A stretch of DNA of 64,000 bases, taken from contig JAIBAE010000003.1 of the NCBI GenBank assembly GCA_019695345.1, positions 62,001-126,000 of the forward strand, given 5' to 3'. Made by a program: the position numbers and the translations under genes. The notes under the pieces are model-generated. The model was not told the origin of the DNA. It searched no databases and saw only the letters and a list, made by a program, of their open reading frames with translations. This document shows positions 8,583-18,179 of the stretch, piece by piece. Position 1 is the first letter of the stretch. The number at the start of each line of letters is the position of its first letter. This DNA comes from Bacteroidota bacterium. Lineage in GTDB: Bacteria > Bacteroidota > Ignavibacteria > Kapaibacteriales > NICIL-2.

Positions 8583-10193
8583 ATGATTCGCATTCTTCCG
8601 GTTTTGTTTTGTTTACTTCTTTGTGCGTCTTCTGCCAGCGCGCAGAGGTACGTGCGTTATGTGTACTTGGATAAACGCGATGTATTTGATTCAACACAAA
8701 GCGATTGGTTTTTTGGCGCCCGGCTTGTAAATGCCTTGCACGTTCTTACCCGCGATTATGTTATATATGATGAAGTGTTAGTTAAAGAAGGCGATGAGTT
8801 AAACGACGATGCCTTAGATGAAACCGAACGTAACTTACGCCGCACAGGACTGTTTACCCGCGTACGTGTGTATGTTGATAGCGTTGCCGAAGACAGCGTT
8901 GATGTTACAATTCTAACTCAGGATAAATGGTCAACCGCCGGGGCTGTGTTATTTGGCTCGGGCGGTGGAACGCAGAACTATGGTGGCTCGGTAGAAGAAC
9001 AAAACCTTGCCGGGATAGGCTTACAATTAGGTGGTGCTGCGTTATACAGAACCGAAAATGATATTGGTTGGCAAGGTATATTACAATTAAACCAGCGCAG
9101 GTTAGCCCGCAGCGAGTTTACCTTTGCAGCTCGTGTGTTGGCAAACCGAATCCGAACAGAACAAGGTGTATTATTTGAAGTTCCGTTCCGTACTCTCAAC
9201 ACACGAAGCTCGTATTTCCTTCAGCTTGTTAATACCTACGGCGACGACTTTTTGTATACGAGCGGAAACAAAACACCACAACTACTTCCCTTTCATGTTA
9301 AACGAGCACAAGCAATGTACTCACGTTCATCCGGCGGTAACGATAGATACTTTGGTTCAGCATTACTTAGTATTGAAGACGTACAACGTATTGCACCACA
9401 GTTCCGCCAGGCGTTTGATAACACCGGTAAAGTATTAGTATCTGTTAGCTCGTTACGGCAAAACTTTATACAGGTATCTGGGGTAAACGGATACGAAAAA
9501 GAAGATATTCCAATTGGTGCATGGGGTATGGCTGTACTTGGATATATGTTTCCAATGAATGGCAACGGAGAACGTGCCTATTACGTTGGTGGCATGGCAG
9601 AGCAATCGGGATTATTATGGAATGAGCGTATCTATCTGTACGGTCATGCACAGGGTGCTTCGGGCTTTTACGAAAGCCAAGCTAAATACACATACTTCGA
9701 GGCAGCAGGAATTGGTAATTGGAGAATTTCACCATTCTTTGTACTTGCGGCAAGGTTCCGTGGGCAAACAAGTTGGAATTGGAATGCATACCGCCAGTTG
9801 GTGTTAGATAACGATGCGGGGCTACGAGGTTATACTACAAATGGGTTAGCGGGCGATAATAGATTTATTGCTAATCTTGAACTGCGAGCATTCCCGGATG
9901 TAAACCTTTGGATATTTCGGTTAGGGGGTGCTGTATTTTATGATGTTGGGGCTGTATGGAATCAAGCGAACAAGCTTTCTGCCACCCGATTTCACAATGC
10001 ACTTGGAATAGGTGTGCGCATTATTAACACAAAGGCATCGGGTGGCTCGGCTATTTTACGTTTAGATGCTGCTTACAATTTTGATGAACAAAAGTTCGGG
10101 TTAGTGTTTAGCAGCGATCAGTTATTCTCTGCGTTTGGCAAACATATGTTCCGTGCACCACAATTACTCGGAACTACCATAGATAACGAATAG
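8583..10193 (+). CDS. Omp85/BamA-TamA-like outer membrane protein
   Basis: The ATG at 8583 gives a clean signal peptide, MIRILPVLFCLLLCASSASA. Residues of about 45-100 form a POTRA-like domain (VKEGDELNDDALDETERNLR, LFTRVRVYVD). The rest is a beta-rich barrel ending with LDAAYNFDEQKFGLVFSSDQ near the C-terminus, as in Omp85 surface antigens. With a single POTRA and about 536 residues it is shorter than BamA, so a TamA-like or lineage-specific assembly or secretion role is likelier than the essential BamA role. It lies alone on the plus strand, convergent with the next gene. Confidence 0.8.
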   Translation: MIRILPVLFCLLLCASSASAQRYVRYVYLDKRDVFDSTQSDWFFGARLVNALHVLTRDYVIYDEVLVKEGDELNDDALDETERNLRRTGLFTRVRVYVDSVAEDSVDVTILTQDKWSTAGAVLFGSGGGTQNYGGSVEEQNLAGIGLQLGGAALYRTENDIGWQGILQLNQRRLARSEFTFAARVLANRIRTEQGVLFEVPFRTLNTRSSYFLQLVNTYGDDFLYTSGNKTPQLLPFHVKRAQAMYSRSSGGNDRYFGSALLSIEDVQRIAPQFRQAFDNTGKVLVSVSSLRQNFIQVSGVNGYEKEDIPIGAWGMAVLGYMFPMNGNGERAYYVGGMAEQSGLLWNERIYLYGHAQGASGFYESQAKYTYFEAAGIGNWRISPFFVLAARFRGQTSWNWNAYRQLVLDNDAGLRGYTTNGLAGDNRFIANLELRAFPDVNLWIFRLGGAVFYDVGAVWNQANKLSATRFHNALGIGVRIINTKASGGSAILRLDAAYNFDEQKFGLVFSSDQLFSAFGKHMFRAPQLLGTTIDNE

Positions 10194-10197
10194 GAAC

Positions 10198-10689
10198 TTA
10201 CGGGTAGAAACGAACACCCAAAGCAGACTCCAACGAAGTTGCAGTAAAAGGTGATAAGCTTTCTACAACACCTAATTCAACAAAAATTTCTAATGGTACG
10301 GTTCTGGGTAAAATGTTTATACCAATGGCTCCACGTGCGCCAATAGCAGCTTTGCCATCGCGTGTGCGGTAGTAGTCGTGCTTATACCAAAAGCCATCAC
10401 GGTAGTCGCCTAAGCCCACAACACCACCGGCCGATACAAACAGATTTACAACGTTGGAGTTAAAAGCATTATAATGCCAATAGTAATCAACATCAATACG
10501 TGGTGAACCATAGTACGAACTACCAATAGTACCACCAATCGCATTGGTTTTTCCCGTCCAGTACTTTAGTGTAATTCCCGAGGGTTCGCCAAGTTCCAAC
10601 CCAAAACCAAAATTTCCACCTCTTGGCATTTGTGCAAAGCAACTTGTGGTAATTGCAAGGCACACCAACATATATATAGTGTATTTCAT
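10198..10689 (-). CDS. Small outer-membrane beta-barrel protein, unknown function
   Basis: The protein has 163 residues with a signal peptide ending at CFAQ. Alternating hydrophobic and polar strands follow, rich in Gly and aromatics (FGFGLELGEPSGITLKYW, YYWHYNAF), and the chain ends GVRFYP. It could form an 8-stranded barrel. It ends 5 bases from the stop of the convergent Omp85 gene. No family name is recognised. Confidence 0.65.
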   Translation of the reverse strand: MKYTIYMLVCLAITTSCFAQMPRGGNFGFGLELGEPSGITLKYWTGKTNAIGGTIGSSYYGSPRIDVDYYWHYNAFNSNVVNLFVSAGGVVGLGDYRDGFWYKHDYYRTRDGKAAIGARGAIGINILPRTVPLEIFVELGVVESLSPFTATSLESALGVRFYP

Positions 10690-10707
10690 AAAAGCACTCC
10701 CTATAAA

Positions 10708-10741
10708 TAAAAAAGCCGTAAAGAGAATCTCACTTTACGGC
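10708..10741 (-). terminator. Rho-independent terminator of pstS
   Basis: GCCGTAAAG and CTTTACGGC form a 9-bp stem at 10715-10741. On the minus strand the stem is followed by a T-run (10708-10714). It sits 26 bases after the pstS stop. Confidence 0.85.
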
Positions 10742-10766
10742 ATGCAATATCGAAAACTAAATCGAA

Positions 10767-11825
10767 TTATTTTCCACTAAGAATAGGTTTGCCGCCAAAA
10801 CTGATTGTCTTAATTTTTTTCTCGCACATTTCAATTACCTTTTTGGGTAATGGTGCATAGTATAAATCTTTACAGAACGACTGACCATCTTTAATAGCCC
10901 ACATTAAAAAGTCTGCAATTGCTTTTCCTTTGGCTTGGTCTTTTTGGTCTTTATATACTAATATCCACGTCATACCTGCAATTGGGTATCCGCCTTTATC
11001 GGGGTCGGTAATAGAAGCACGTAAATCGGCAGGAATATTTACTAACGATCCATTAGCTGCTTCGGTAACTGTCTCTAACGATGGCACCACATACTTACCA
11101 GCTTTATTCTGAACCTGAGCATACGCTATTTTATTTTGGATAGCATACGCAAGTTCAACATAGCCAATCGAGCCGCGTGTTTGCTTAACTTGCCCTGCAA
11201 CACCTTCGTTTCCTTTGGCACCAACTGTACCTTCTGCCCATGTAACAGCGGTACCTTTACCAACTTTTTCTTTCCAGTAATTACTTACTTTACACATGTA
11301 ATCGGTAAAGATTGCAGTAGTACCACTACCATCGCTACGGTGAACCACTACAATAGGAAGATTAGGAAGTTTAACACCGGGATTTGTTGCAGCAATACGT
11401 GGGTCGTTCCATTTTTTAATAAGCCCCAAAAAGATGTCGGGTATAACCGACGGAGCAAACTTCAATTGTTGGCTAACGCCTTCTACGTTGTACGTTAACA
11501 CAACTGCTCCCATCGTCATCGGGATATGAAGAATATCGCTTCCTTGTTTTGTTTTAGCGTCAGCTAATTGCTCATCTTTCATTGGCCCATCTGTTGCGCC
11601 AAAATCAACAGTACCTTCTGTAATTTGCTTAATTCCTCCGCCCGAACCGATAGATTGATAATTAAATAAAATTCCCGTTTTGTTTTTGTACACATCAAAC
11701 CATTTGGAATACAATACATAGGGGAAAGTAGCGCCGGCTCCGTTAATAGTTGTTTGTGCTGCTGCGTGCATACCTGCAAACACACTAACAAGTACAAAAA
11801 CCGAAACAATGCGTAATACGTTCAT
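10767..11825 (-). CDS. pstS: Phosphate ABC transporter substrate-binding protein PstS
   Basis: The 352-residue protein has a signal peptide (cleavage after AAAQ) and the PstS signatures INGAGATFPYVLYSKWF, SIGSGGGIKQI, FGATDGPM, VVHRSDGSGTTAIFTDYM, GNEGVAG and RGSIGYVELAYA. It binds phosphate in the periplasm for the PstCAB importer. No pstCAB or phoU gene adjoins it here, so it is a separate transcription unit closed by its own terminator. No Pho-box was recognised upstream. Confidence 0.96.
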   Translation of the reverse strand: MNVLRIVSVFVLVSVFAGMHAAAQTTINGAGATFPYVLYSKWFDVYKNKTGILFNYQSIGSGGGIKQITEGTVDFGATDGPMKDEQLADAKTKQGSDILHIPMTMGAVVLTYNVEGVSQQLKFAPSVIPDIFLGLIKKWNDPRIAATNPGVKLPNLPIVVVHRSDGSGTTAIFTDYMCKVSNYWKEKVGKGTAVTWAEGTVGAKGNEGVAGQVKQTRGSIGYVELAYAIQNKIAYAQVQNKAGKYVVPSLETVTEAANGSLVNIPADLRASITDPDKGGYPIAGMTWILVYKDQKDQAKGKAIADFLMWAIKDGQSFCKDLYYAPLPKKVIEMCEKKIKTISFGGKPILSGK

Positions 11826-12434
11826 AAGTAAAAGAGTTAGTTAATAAATTGCATGTAAACGGTTTCGCCTACACACACAACGCGTTGCAAAATTACGAAC
11901 TCCGACACGCTTATGAATAGAACGGCATGTTACGATTTGATAATATTGAAAAATAGAATACCGTTATGTGTTCCCCGCCTCTACCGAAACGCGCCTTGTG
12001 CGCCGTCACCCGGGCGGAGCCAACCGATGCAGCAGCGCAGTATTGATGACGAATTACGAATGACGAATTACGGTTGAACAAGTAATGAAGTTCGTAAGGG
12101 CGAATAGATTTCGCCTTTGTGTTGAGTGACTCTGAATTTCAGTTTTCATACCTAACAACTAAAGATTCTTCGGATTGCTCAGAATGACAATAGAGTCTGA
12201 GTGAGCAAGACGAGCGTGTAATACGTCATTCGTAATTATCTGCGAAGCAGGTCGTTCGGTTCGCACTGGGTTGGCGCGCTTGTGGGTTATTGCGGCAGTT
12301 GCGGGAACCACACCTCTGTACAAAGAATCTATCCACATTTTGCAAAAGATGTGTAATATGGTTGGGTTATTCGCTGTTACTTGCTATTTTGCCGAACCAA
12401 ATCGTGTATTTGTACATTTCTACGTTTACCTACT
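11826..12434. other. Gene-free 609-bp stretch with a second inverted-repeat pair
   Basis: No coding frame is convincing. From 12010 the sequence reads GGCGGAGCCAACCGATGC and at 12257-12280 it reads CGGTTCGCACTGGGTTGGCG, which is roughly its inverse. Related copies occur at 35510-35555 and 48316-48345. Between them is the tandem word GACGAATTACGAAT/GACGAATTACGG. This resembles another small dispersed element. The pntAA promoter probably lies in the last 100 bases. Confidence 0.4.
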
Positions 12435-13526
12435 ATGAATATCGGTGTTATTACAGAATCTCAATCGGACGAGTACCGCGTTGCTCTTACCCCCGATGCC
12501 GCTAAGGCGCTAATTGGAAAAGGTTTTTCGGTTCAGGTGCAATCGGGTGCCGGCCAAACTGCATCGTTTGCCGATGACGCTTACACTGCCGTTGGTTGTA
12601 CCATTGGTGCTACTGCTAAGGATGTACTTGGCGCAGCAGATATTGTGTGCAAGGTGCAGACACCAAATGCCGACGAAGTTGCCATGATGAAAGCAAACAG
12701 CGCACTTTGTTGCTCGTTGAATGCATGGAAAAACGAAGACATTGTTGCTGCATTAAAAGCAAAAGGCATTAAGGCGTTTGCGTTAGAGCGAATTCCGCGT
12801 ATAAGCCGTGCCCAAAGTATGGATATTTTATCTTCTATGGCAACGGTTGCCGGTTACAAAGCTGTATTACTTGCAGCAGCACAAAGCGGAAAGTTCTTCC
12901 CGATGTTTGTTACCGCCGCAGGAACAATTCCGCCAACCAAGTGTTTTATTATTGGTGCCGGTGTTGCCGGACTTCAGGCAATTTCATCTGCGCGCCGTTT
13001 GGGTGCAATTGTAGAAGCGTTCGACGTTCGCCCTGCTGTTAAAGAACAGGTAGAGAGTTTGGGCGCAAAGTTTATTGAAATTGACCTTGGCGAAAAAGAC
13101 ACCGAAACAAGTGGCGGTTATGCTAAAGAGTTAAGCGAAGAAGCTAAAAAACGTCAGCAAGAAGGAATGGCAAAACACATCGAACTAAGCGATGTTGTTA
13201 TTACTACAGCAGCAATTCCGGGTAAGCCAGCCCCCAAAATTATTACCGACGATATGATTGCACGCATGAAACGCGGTTCGATTATTGTTGACCTTGCAGC
13301 CGAAACCGGCGGTAATACCAACCAAACAGTTGCAGGGCAAAATACCGTTACGGCAAATGGCGTTACTATTATAGCTCCGGTAAACTTAGCTGCTTCCATG
13401 CCTATTCACGCATCGCAGATGTACGCAAAGAACCTTGTAAACTTACTAATGCTGTTAGTAACAAAAGAAGGTATCAGCGTTCACCTGAACGATGAAATTC
13501 TTAGTGCGTGCTGCGTTACGGCGTAA
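12435..13526 (+). CDS. NAD(P) transhydrogenase alpha-1 subunit (PntAA type, NAD-binding domain)
   Basis: From the ATG at 12435 the protein has 363 residues: MNIGVITESQSDEYRVALTP, RIPRISRAQSMDILSS, the nucleotide-binding IIGAGVAGLQAISSARRLGA, and VITTAAIPGKPAPKIIT. These match the soluble domain-I subunit that binds NAD(H) in three-subunit proton-translocating transhydrogenases. The partners PntAB (short membrane subunit) and PntB normally follow at once; here the next gene is DUF1801. Either the other subunits lie elsewhere or the protein works as an alanine-dehydrogenase-like orphan. The family call is firm, the role less so. Confidence 0.9.
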   Translation: MNIGVITESQSDEYRVALTPDAAKALIGKGFSVQVQSGAGQTASFADDAYTAVGCTIGATAKDVLGAADIVCKVQTPNADEVAMMKANSALCCSLNAWKNEDIVAALKAKGIKAFALERIPRISRAQSMDILSSMATVAGYKAVLLAAAQSGKFFPMFVTAAGTIPPTKCFIIGAGVAGLQAISSARRLGAIVEAFDVRPAVKEQVESLGAKFIEIDLGEKDTETSGGYAKELSEEAKKRQQEGMAKHIELSDVVITTAAIPGKPAPKIITDDMIARMKRGSIIVDLAAETGGNTNQTVAGQNTVTANGVTIIAPVNLAASMPIHASQMYAKNLVNLLMLLVTKEGISVHLNDEILSACCVTA

Positions 13527-13614
13527 CTTGTTTTTATGTTGAATAAAATTCTATAATGGCAATTCCAAAACACGGAGTTGCCATTCTTGTTTACCATCTG
13601 TAAAGGTATGTGAA

Positions 13615-14070
13615 ATGAAATCTGATGCAACAACACCCGATGAATACATAGAAACTCTCCCCGATGACCGCAAGCAGGCAATAAGCAAACTGCGTAAGGT
13701 AATTAAAAAGAACCTACCCAAAGGCTTTAAGGAAGTTATGGGATACGGAATGATTGGCTATGTTATTCCGCATACGTTGTATCCTAAAGGATACCACTGC
13801 GACCCCAAACAACCGTTGCCATTTATCAACCTTGCATCGCAAAAGAATCACATAGCGGTGTACCACATGGGGCTGTATGCAGGTGCGCATCTTGAATGGT
13901 TTAAAACGGAATGGAGCAACCACTCCACCAAAAAATTAGATATGGGCAAAAGTTGTATCAAGTTCAAAAAACCCGAGGACATTCCGTACGATTTAATAGG
14001 CGAGCTTGTAAGTAAAATCACACCGCAGGAATGGATTGAAATGTACGAAAGTGCTTTCCTGAAAAAATAG
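13615..14070 (+). CDS. DUF1801 family protein
   Basis: The 151-residue soluble protein starts with TPDEYIETLPDDRKQAISKL and contains KEVMGYGMIGYVIP, PFINLASQKNHIAVYHMGL and KLDMGKSCIKFKKPEDIPYD, the standard DUF1801 pattern. The B. subtilis relative YdhG (Fra/frataxin-like) has been linked to iron handling, but this cannot be carried over with confidence. It ends 5 bases before the left box of islet 3. Confidence 0.85.
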   Translation: MKSDATTPDEYIETLPDDRKQAISKLRKVIKKNLPKGFKEVMGYGMIGYVIPHTLYPKGYHCDPKQPLPFINLASQKNHIAVYHMGLYAGAHLEWFKTEWSNHSTKKLDMGKSCIKFKKPEDIPYDLIGELVSKITPQEWIEMYESAFLKK

Positions 14071-14171
14071 AATTTGCTATCGCATTGCCGCACCGCACCA
14101 ACAATATACGTAAGGGCGTATTGCATACGCCCGCCGTACTCTGCGGAACAGAACCGCACCAACCAAACAGC

Positions 14172-14262
14172 ATTGTTCGTGATGGAAGTGTTGTTATGTT
14201 TGTAGATAGAAGCAAAGAATAAAAGGAAATGAGTAATCAAAAAAACTTCCTCTATAAACAAG
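14172..14262 (+). repeat. Shared leader before the 14286 cassette (attI-like)
   Basis: It runs ATTGTTCGTGATGGAAGTG, TTGTTATGTTTGTAGATAG, AATAAAAGGAAATGAGTAAT, then AACTTCCTCTATAAACAAG, ending at G14262 of GTTGGCA. The same series, with small changes, precedes the 30633 and 53498 genes on the minus strand. Identity is too long for chance. The spurious reading frame from 14229 crosses this junction. Confidence 0.55.
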
Positions 14263-14285
14263 TTGGCAGTAATCACAATAAGACT

Positions 14286-15020
14286 ATGATAATGAAAACG
14301 ACAATGAATCATCTATTAATACTTAGAAAATTACTTTTGATAATTGGAATTCTATATTCCACTTTATTATATGGACACACCAGTTATCCTAAAAATGTAA
14401 AATGTCCAATTGACGGAAAGGAGTTTACAATTTACGTTACAGGCAGCTATACTACTTTTAATACATTAAAGGACTTTCAAAAACAAGGTGCTATAGGTGA
14501 CCTTTATGAAAGTTATGTAAATTCTTGCCCAAAGTGCCATTACAGTGGTTATCAAAGTGACTTTGACACGACATTTTCTGAAACAACTAAACAAGATGTT
14601 TTGAAAATTCTTGAGCCCTTTGATAAATCGAAGATGACTGATGTTATAGAAAATGAAATTGCTATCAAAATCCATCAATATTTTAAACGCGACAATGATG
14701 ACATTGCAAATTTATATTTAGTAGCATCTTATTTTTTGAGGGGAGACAGCTTACAAATAACCAAAAGAAAGGAGTTGCAACTTAATTGCGCAACTTATCT
14801 TACAAAAGCTATTGATGCCAAGGAGTATAAGAAAGCGGAAACATATGCGACAATAAATTACTTAATCGGTGAACTGTATAGAAGAATAGGTGAATTTGAA
14901 ACTGCAATTAAATACTATGACTTTGCAATAAATGACCAAAACAAGAAGGAATGGCTTCTCAAAGTGGCAACAAAACAAAAGGAACTTGCAATAAAAAAAG
15001 ATGATGACAACAGCATATAA
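14286..15020 (+). CDS. Exported protein with two CPxx/CPxC zinc-type motifs and TPR-like helices
   Basis: The reading frame extends back to 14229, but those codons lie in the shared leader; the gene proper starts at the ATG at 14286 or 14292, giving a signal sequence (LRKLLLIIGILYSTLLYG). The mature part has VKCPIDGKEF and NSCPKCHYSGY, a DUF2225-like metal-binding pair, then TPR-like helices such as LIGELYRRIGEFETAIKYYD. It may be a periplasmic zinc-binding scaffold; function is unknown. It is followed by an attC-like hairpin. Confidence 0.7.
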   Translation: MIMKTTMNHLLILRKLLLIIGILYSTLLYGHTSYPKNVKCPIDGKEFTIYVTGSYTTFNTLKDFQKQGAIGDLYESYVNSCPKCHYSGYQSDFDTTFSETTKQDVLKILEPFDKSKMTDVIENEIAIKIHQYFKRDNDDIANLYLVASYFLRGDSLQITKRKELQLNCATYLTKAIDAKEYKKAETYATINYLIGELYRRIGEFETAIKYYDFAINDQNKKEWLLKVATKQKELAIKKDDDNSI

Positions 15021-15035
15021 TGATAAAATGCCTAC

Positions 15036-15167
15036 TGCTAACAGCACCTACCCAAAAGTGGCGACTCAGTGGTTCAATCAAGCTTTGTGCTTCTGTAAAA
15101 GCTTGTGCTTGGGTGAAAGTGCTGTGCTTCGAAATCGCCACCTTCGGGTAGTTGCAAACCGTTAGCT
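15036..15167 (+). other. attC-like recombination hairpin behind the 14286 gene
   Basis: Left arm TGCTAAC (15036), CACCTACCC and GTGGCGA pair in order with right arm TCGCCAC, GGGTAG and GTTAG (15161), giving a 132-base imperfect hairpin. TGCTAAC can also pair with the cassette's first bases GTTGGCA (14262-14268) with one G-T wobble, as expected if the attC was formed in a circular cassette. The right core GTTAGCT departs from the GTTRRRY consensus at one base. Confidence 0.45.
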
Positions 15168-15254
15168 ACCATTTTAACCTAACCGTGCTAAACATTCAGC
15201 GATTTGTGTTAATGAACCTCAGAGCGACTGAATAAGTTTGTGAGAAGAAATAGT

Positions 15255-16163
15255 ATGAGTAATCCGATTATACATTCAAAATCAATAACTGAAATCAGAG
15301 CTGTCTTTGGTTTGGATAAGCCGACACACCCTTTAATTACAATACTTGACACTCAAAAATTGGCTTATGGAAATGAAACAGTAGGGAAGAGATTTTCCTC
15401 TGAATTGTACTGCATTGCTCTAAAGGATTCGAGTTGCGGAATTGATTACGGACGAAACTCCTATGACTTTGCTGATGGGGTTTTAATTTTCACTGCACCT
15501 AAGCAGGTAATTACCGTCAAAAAACCACAAGAACTTAATCAAGTAAAAGGTTGGATGCTCTATTTTCATCCAGACTTAATAAGAAACTCCTCATTAGGTT
15601 CAAAAATTGATTCTTTCAACTTCTTTAACTACGAAGTTCACGAAGCGTTACACCTTTCTGAAAATGAACAAAACACCCTAAATCAAATTGTTCAGCTCAT
15701 TCAAGATGAAATTAGGGAGCGAATTGACAATCATAGTCAGCATGTATTAGTTTCCAATATTGAATTATTACTTAATTACAGTAAAAGATTTTACGAAAGA
15801 CAATTCAATACTCGCTCCGCAAGCCACACAGATATTGTTGCCAAAGTTGAATTGCTACTTAAAGACTATTATACAGCAAACCAACTCGTAGAAAAAGGAC
15901 AACCAACAATCCAATATTTGGCGGACCATTGCCATTTATCAGCTAGTTATTTGAGTGATCTTTTGACCAAAGAAACAGGACGTTCTGCCAAAGACCACAT
16001 TAACGATTTTCTAATAGAAAAAGCCAAACATTTGCTACTCGGCTCTACCGATTCGGTTAGCGGAATTGCCTATACACTCGGCTTCAATTATCCCCATTAT
16101 TTCGGAAGATTATTCAAACAAAAAACAGGCAAAACACCTCAAGAATTTAGACAATTGAATTAA
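15255..16163 (+). CDS. AraC-family transcriptional regulator
   Basis: About 302 residues from the ATG at 15255. The N-terminal 190 residues form a cupin-like sensing domain; the C-terminal 100 are two helix-turn-helix units: IQYLADHCHLSASYLSDLL with TGRSAKDHINDFLIEKAKHL, and VSGIAYTLGFNYPHYFGRLF with TGKTPQEFRQLN. It directly precedes two short-chain dehydrogenase genes on the same strand (129-base gap), a common arrangement in Bacteroidota where the regulator controls the SDRs. The effector is unknown. Confidence 0.93.
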   Translation: MSNPIIHSKSITEIRAVFGLDKPTHPLITILDTQKLAYGNETVGKRFSSELYCIALKDSSCGIDYGRNSYDFADGVLIFTAPKQVITVKKPQELNQVKGWMLYFHPDLIRNSSLGSKIDSFNFFNYEVHEALHLSENEQNTLNQIVQLIQDEIRERIDNHSQHVLVSNIELLLNYSKRFYERQFNTRSASHTDIVAKVELLLKDYYTANQLVEKGQPTIQYLADHCHLSASYLSDLLTKETGRSAKDHINDFLIEKAKHLLLGSTDSVSGIAYTLGFNYPHYFGRLFKQKTGKTPQEFRQLN

Positions 16164-16292
16164 CATTAAGGAAGCAGAATTGCTTTCTTTTTTCTTTTCT
16201 GCGATTTGTGTTTAATCTTCTGCTTTTCGTGTTAATCTGCCCATTTTATCTTATAGATATTTGTTTCATCAAATCATAAAATAATTTAAAAG

Positions 16293-17168
16293 ATGAAACA
16301 TAAAATTTTAGTTACAGGAGCAAGTGGAGCTTTTGGTAGTTTAGCTTGTATTCAGCTAGCCGAAAACGGGCATCAAGTTGTAGGAACATTGCGTTCATTA
16401 AAAGGAAAAAACGAAGCTATCGCAAATGAGTTAAAAGCCAAAGGCGTTGCATTGGTTGAAATGGATGTAACCAATGAAAACAGTGTAAATACAGGCGTAA
16501 AATCAGCCATTGAGCAGATGGGCGGCTTGGATACTGTTTTTAACAATGCAGGCATCGGAGCAAATGGAATTCTTGAATGCTTTACAGCAGACGATATCCA
16601 AAAAATGTTTGACGTAAATGTTTTTGGAGTTCAACGGGTAATGAGAGCGGTTTTACCATTTTTGCGACAACAAGGGAAAGGAACAATCATTCATACCTCA
16701 AGTTGTATCGGTAGAGTAACAACACCATTTTTAGCTTCCTACTCAGCATCAAAGTATGCATTGGAATCTTTGGCAGAAGGTTACAGAGCAGAACTTTCAG
16801 GCTTTGGAATAGAATCTTGCATAGTAGAACCTGGAGGTTTTCCAACTGGCTTTATGAGTGGAATGATAAGCCCAAGCGATTCTGACAGAATGAAGCAATA
16901 TGGCGAAATGGCAAGTCTTCCTGAAACTTCTATTAATGGCTATGTAGCCTATGTAGAATCAATTCCTGAACAACGTCCCGAGAGAGTTGCAGAAGCTCTA
17001 GTCAATTTAGTAAACACCCCGTTTGGTGAGAAACCTTTCAGAATCGTTGTAGATTTTTCAGGTTTAAAACAACCTATTGAAAATTATAATAAACTACTGA
17101 ATGAAACCACCAAAGCAATTTACACAGCTAATGGAGTGGCTAATTTATTAACGCTAAACAAAGACTAG
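16293..17168 (+). CDS. Short-chain dehydrogenase/reductase
   Basis: The 291-residue protein has the Rossmann motif TGASGAFGSLACIQ, VFNNAGIGANG, the catalytic Ser in HTSSCIGR and YSASKYALESLAEGY with the Tyr/Lys pair. Classical SDR using NAD(P)H, cytoplasmic. It follows the AraC gene and ends two bases before the next SDR, so the two are co-transcribed. The substrate is unknown. Confidence 0.93.
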   Translation: MKHKILVTGASGAFGSLACIQLAENGHQVVGTLRSLKGKNEAIANELKAKGVALVEMDVTNENSVNTGVKSAIEQMGGLDTVFNNAGIGANGILECFTADDIQKMFDVNVFGVQRVMRAVLPFLRQQGKGTIIHTSSCIGRVTTPFLASYSASKYALESLAEGYRAELSGFGIESCIVEPGGFPTGFMSGMISPSDSDRMKQYGEMASLPETSINGYVAYVESIPEQRPERVAEALVNLVNTPFGEKPFRIVVDFSGLKQPIENYNKLLNETTKAIYTANGVANLLTLNKD

Positions 17169-17170
17169 TA

Positions 17171-17983
17171 ATGAACAAAACGATATTAATCACAGGAGCA
17201 AGTAGTGGCATTGGAAAAGCAACGGCTATCCATTTTCAACAACAAGGCTGGAATGTAATTGCGACAATGCGTTCCCCTGAAAAGGAAACAGAATTGAACA
17301 AGTTCGAAAACGTACATCTTGAAAAATTAGATGTGCTTGATATATCAAGCATTGAACAATCGATAAAAAACGGCATTACAAAATTTGGTAAAATTGATGC
17401 TTTGGTAAATAATGCAGGATATGGAGCTTACGGTCCTTTGGAAACGTTCCCACGAGAAAACATTGTTCGACAGTTCAATACAAATGTTATTGGCTTGGTG
17501 GACGTTACCAAAGCAATTATCCCACATTTCAGACAAAATAAAGACGGTGTTATTGTCAATATTTCTTCCATCGGTGGTCAGATGACTTTTGCATTGGGTT
17601 CGCTTTATCACGGAACTAAGTTTGCAGTTGAAGGAATTTCGGAATCTTTACACTATGAAATGAAAGAAATAGGTGTGAAAGTTAAAATTGTAGAACCAGG
17701 ATTCATTGCGACTGACTTTGGTAGTCGTTCTTTCGACTTTCAAGCTGGAAATATTGAAGATTACCAACCACTGATACGAGCATTAATGAAACAATGGCAA
17801 AATCCGAATAACACAGTCTCACCATCGAGTTTAGTAGCTGAGGTTATTTTTAATGCCGTAACAGATGGAACTAATCAGTTAAGATACCGTGCAGGAGATG
17901 ACTCAAATTTCTTACTTGACACCAGAAAAAAAATGACCGACACGGAGTTTTTTGAAATGATGAATGATCAATTGGGTAAATAA
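17171..17983 (+). CDS. Short-chain dehydrogenase/reductase
   Basis: The 270-residue classical SDR has TGASSGIGKATAIHFQQQG, LVNNAGYGAYGPLETF, NISSIGGQMTF and YHGTKFAVEGISESLHYEM, so the Ser-Tyr-Lys triad is intact. It starts two bases after its paralogue and belongs to the same AraC-linked unit. Oxidoreductase of unknown substrate. Past its stop (17984-18191) there is a GC-rich stretch and the islet right arm but no gene. Confidence 0.93.
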   Translation: MNKTILITGASSGIGKATAIHFQQQGWNVIATMRSPEKETELNKFENVHLEKLDVLDISSIEQSIKNGITKFGKIDALVNNAGYGAYGPLETFPRENIVRQFNTNVIGLVDVTKAIIPHFRQNKDGVIVNISSIGGQMTFALGSLYHGTKFAVEGISESLHYEMKEIGVKVKIVEPGFIATDFGSRSFDFQAGNIEDYQPLIRALMKQWQNPNNTVSPSSLVAEVIFNAVTDGTNQLRYRAGDDSNFLLDTRKKMTDTEFFEMMNDQLGK

Positions 17984-18159
17984 AATAGGCGGGGTTCAGT
18001 GCTTCGTCTGACGGTTTTGAATATATTTGAGTACGGTTCTTCGTATCGAGTGCAGTGGTAATAATCCCGCCCGAACGCCAAGCCACAAACCGTTACACAT
18101 TCCTTCACGATAAACGGTGTTACGCGTTGAACATTCTGCTCCGCAAGGTGAGACTGTTG

Positions 18160-18179
18160 GGGCAGAAAATTTTCTGCCC
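18160..18179. repeat. Perfect 20-bp palindrome in the islet 3 right arm
   Basis: GGGCAGAAAA is followed by its exact complement TTTTCTGCCC. The same hairpin, inverted and with one change, occurs in the left arm of islet 6 near 29955-29974. Confidence 0.8.

Noticed and set aside
14229-14285. Upstream start of the 14286 gene, preceded by AAGGA
   Set aside because: These codons lie in a leader also found before unrelated genes, and a signal peptide starts after the cassette border.
17984-18075. GGCGGGGTT...AATAATCCCGCC as another attC-like site behind the SDR pair
   Set aside because: The outer arms pair but inner arms do not, and no GTT core or matching cassette start was found.
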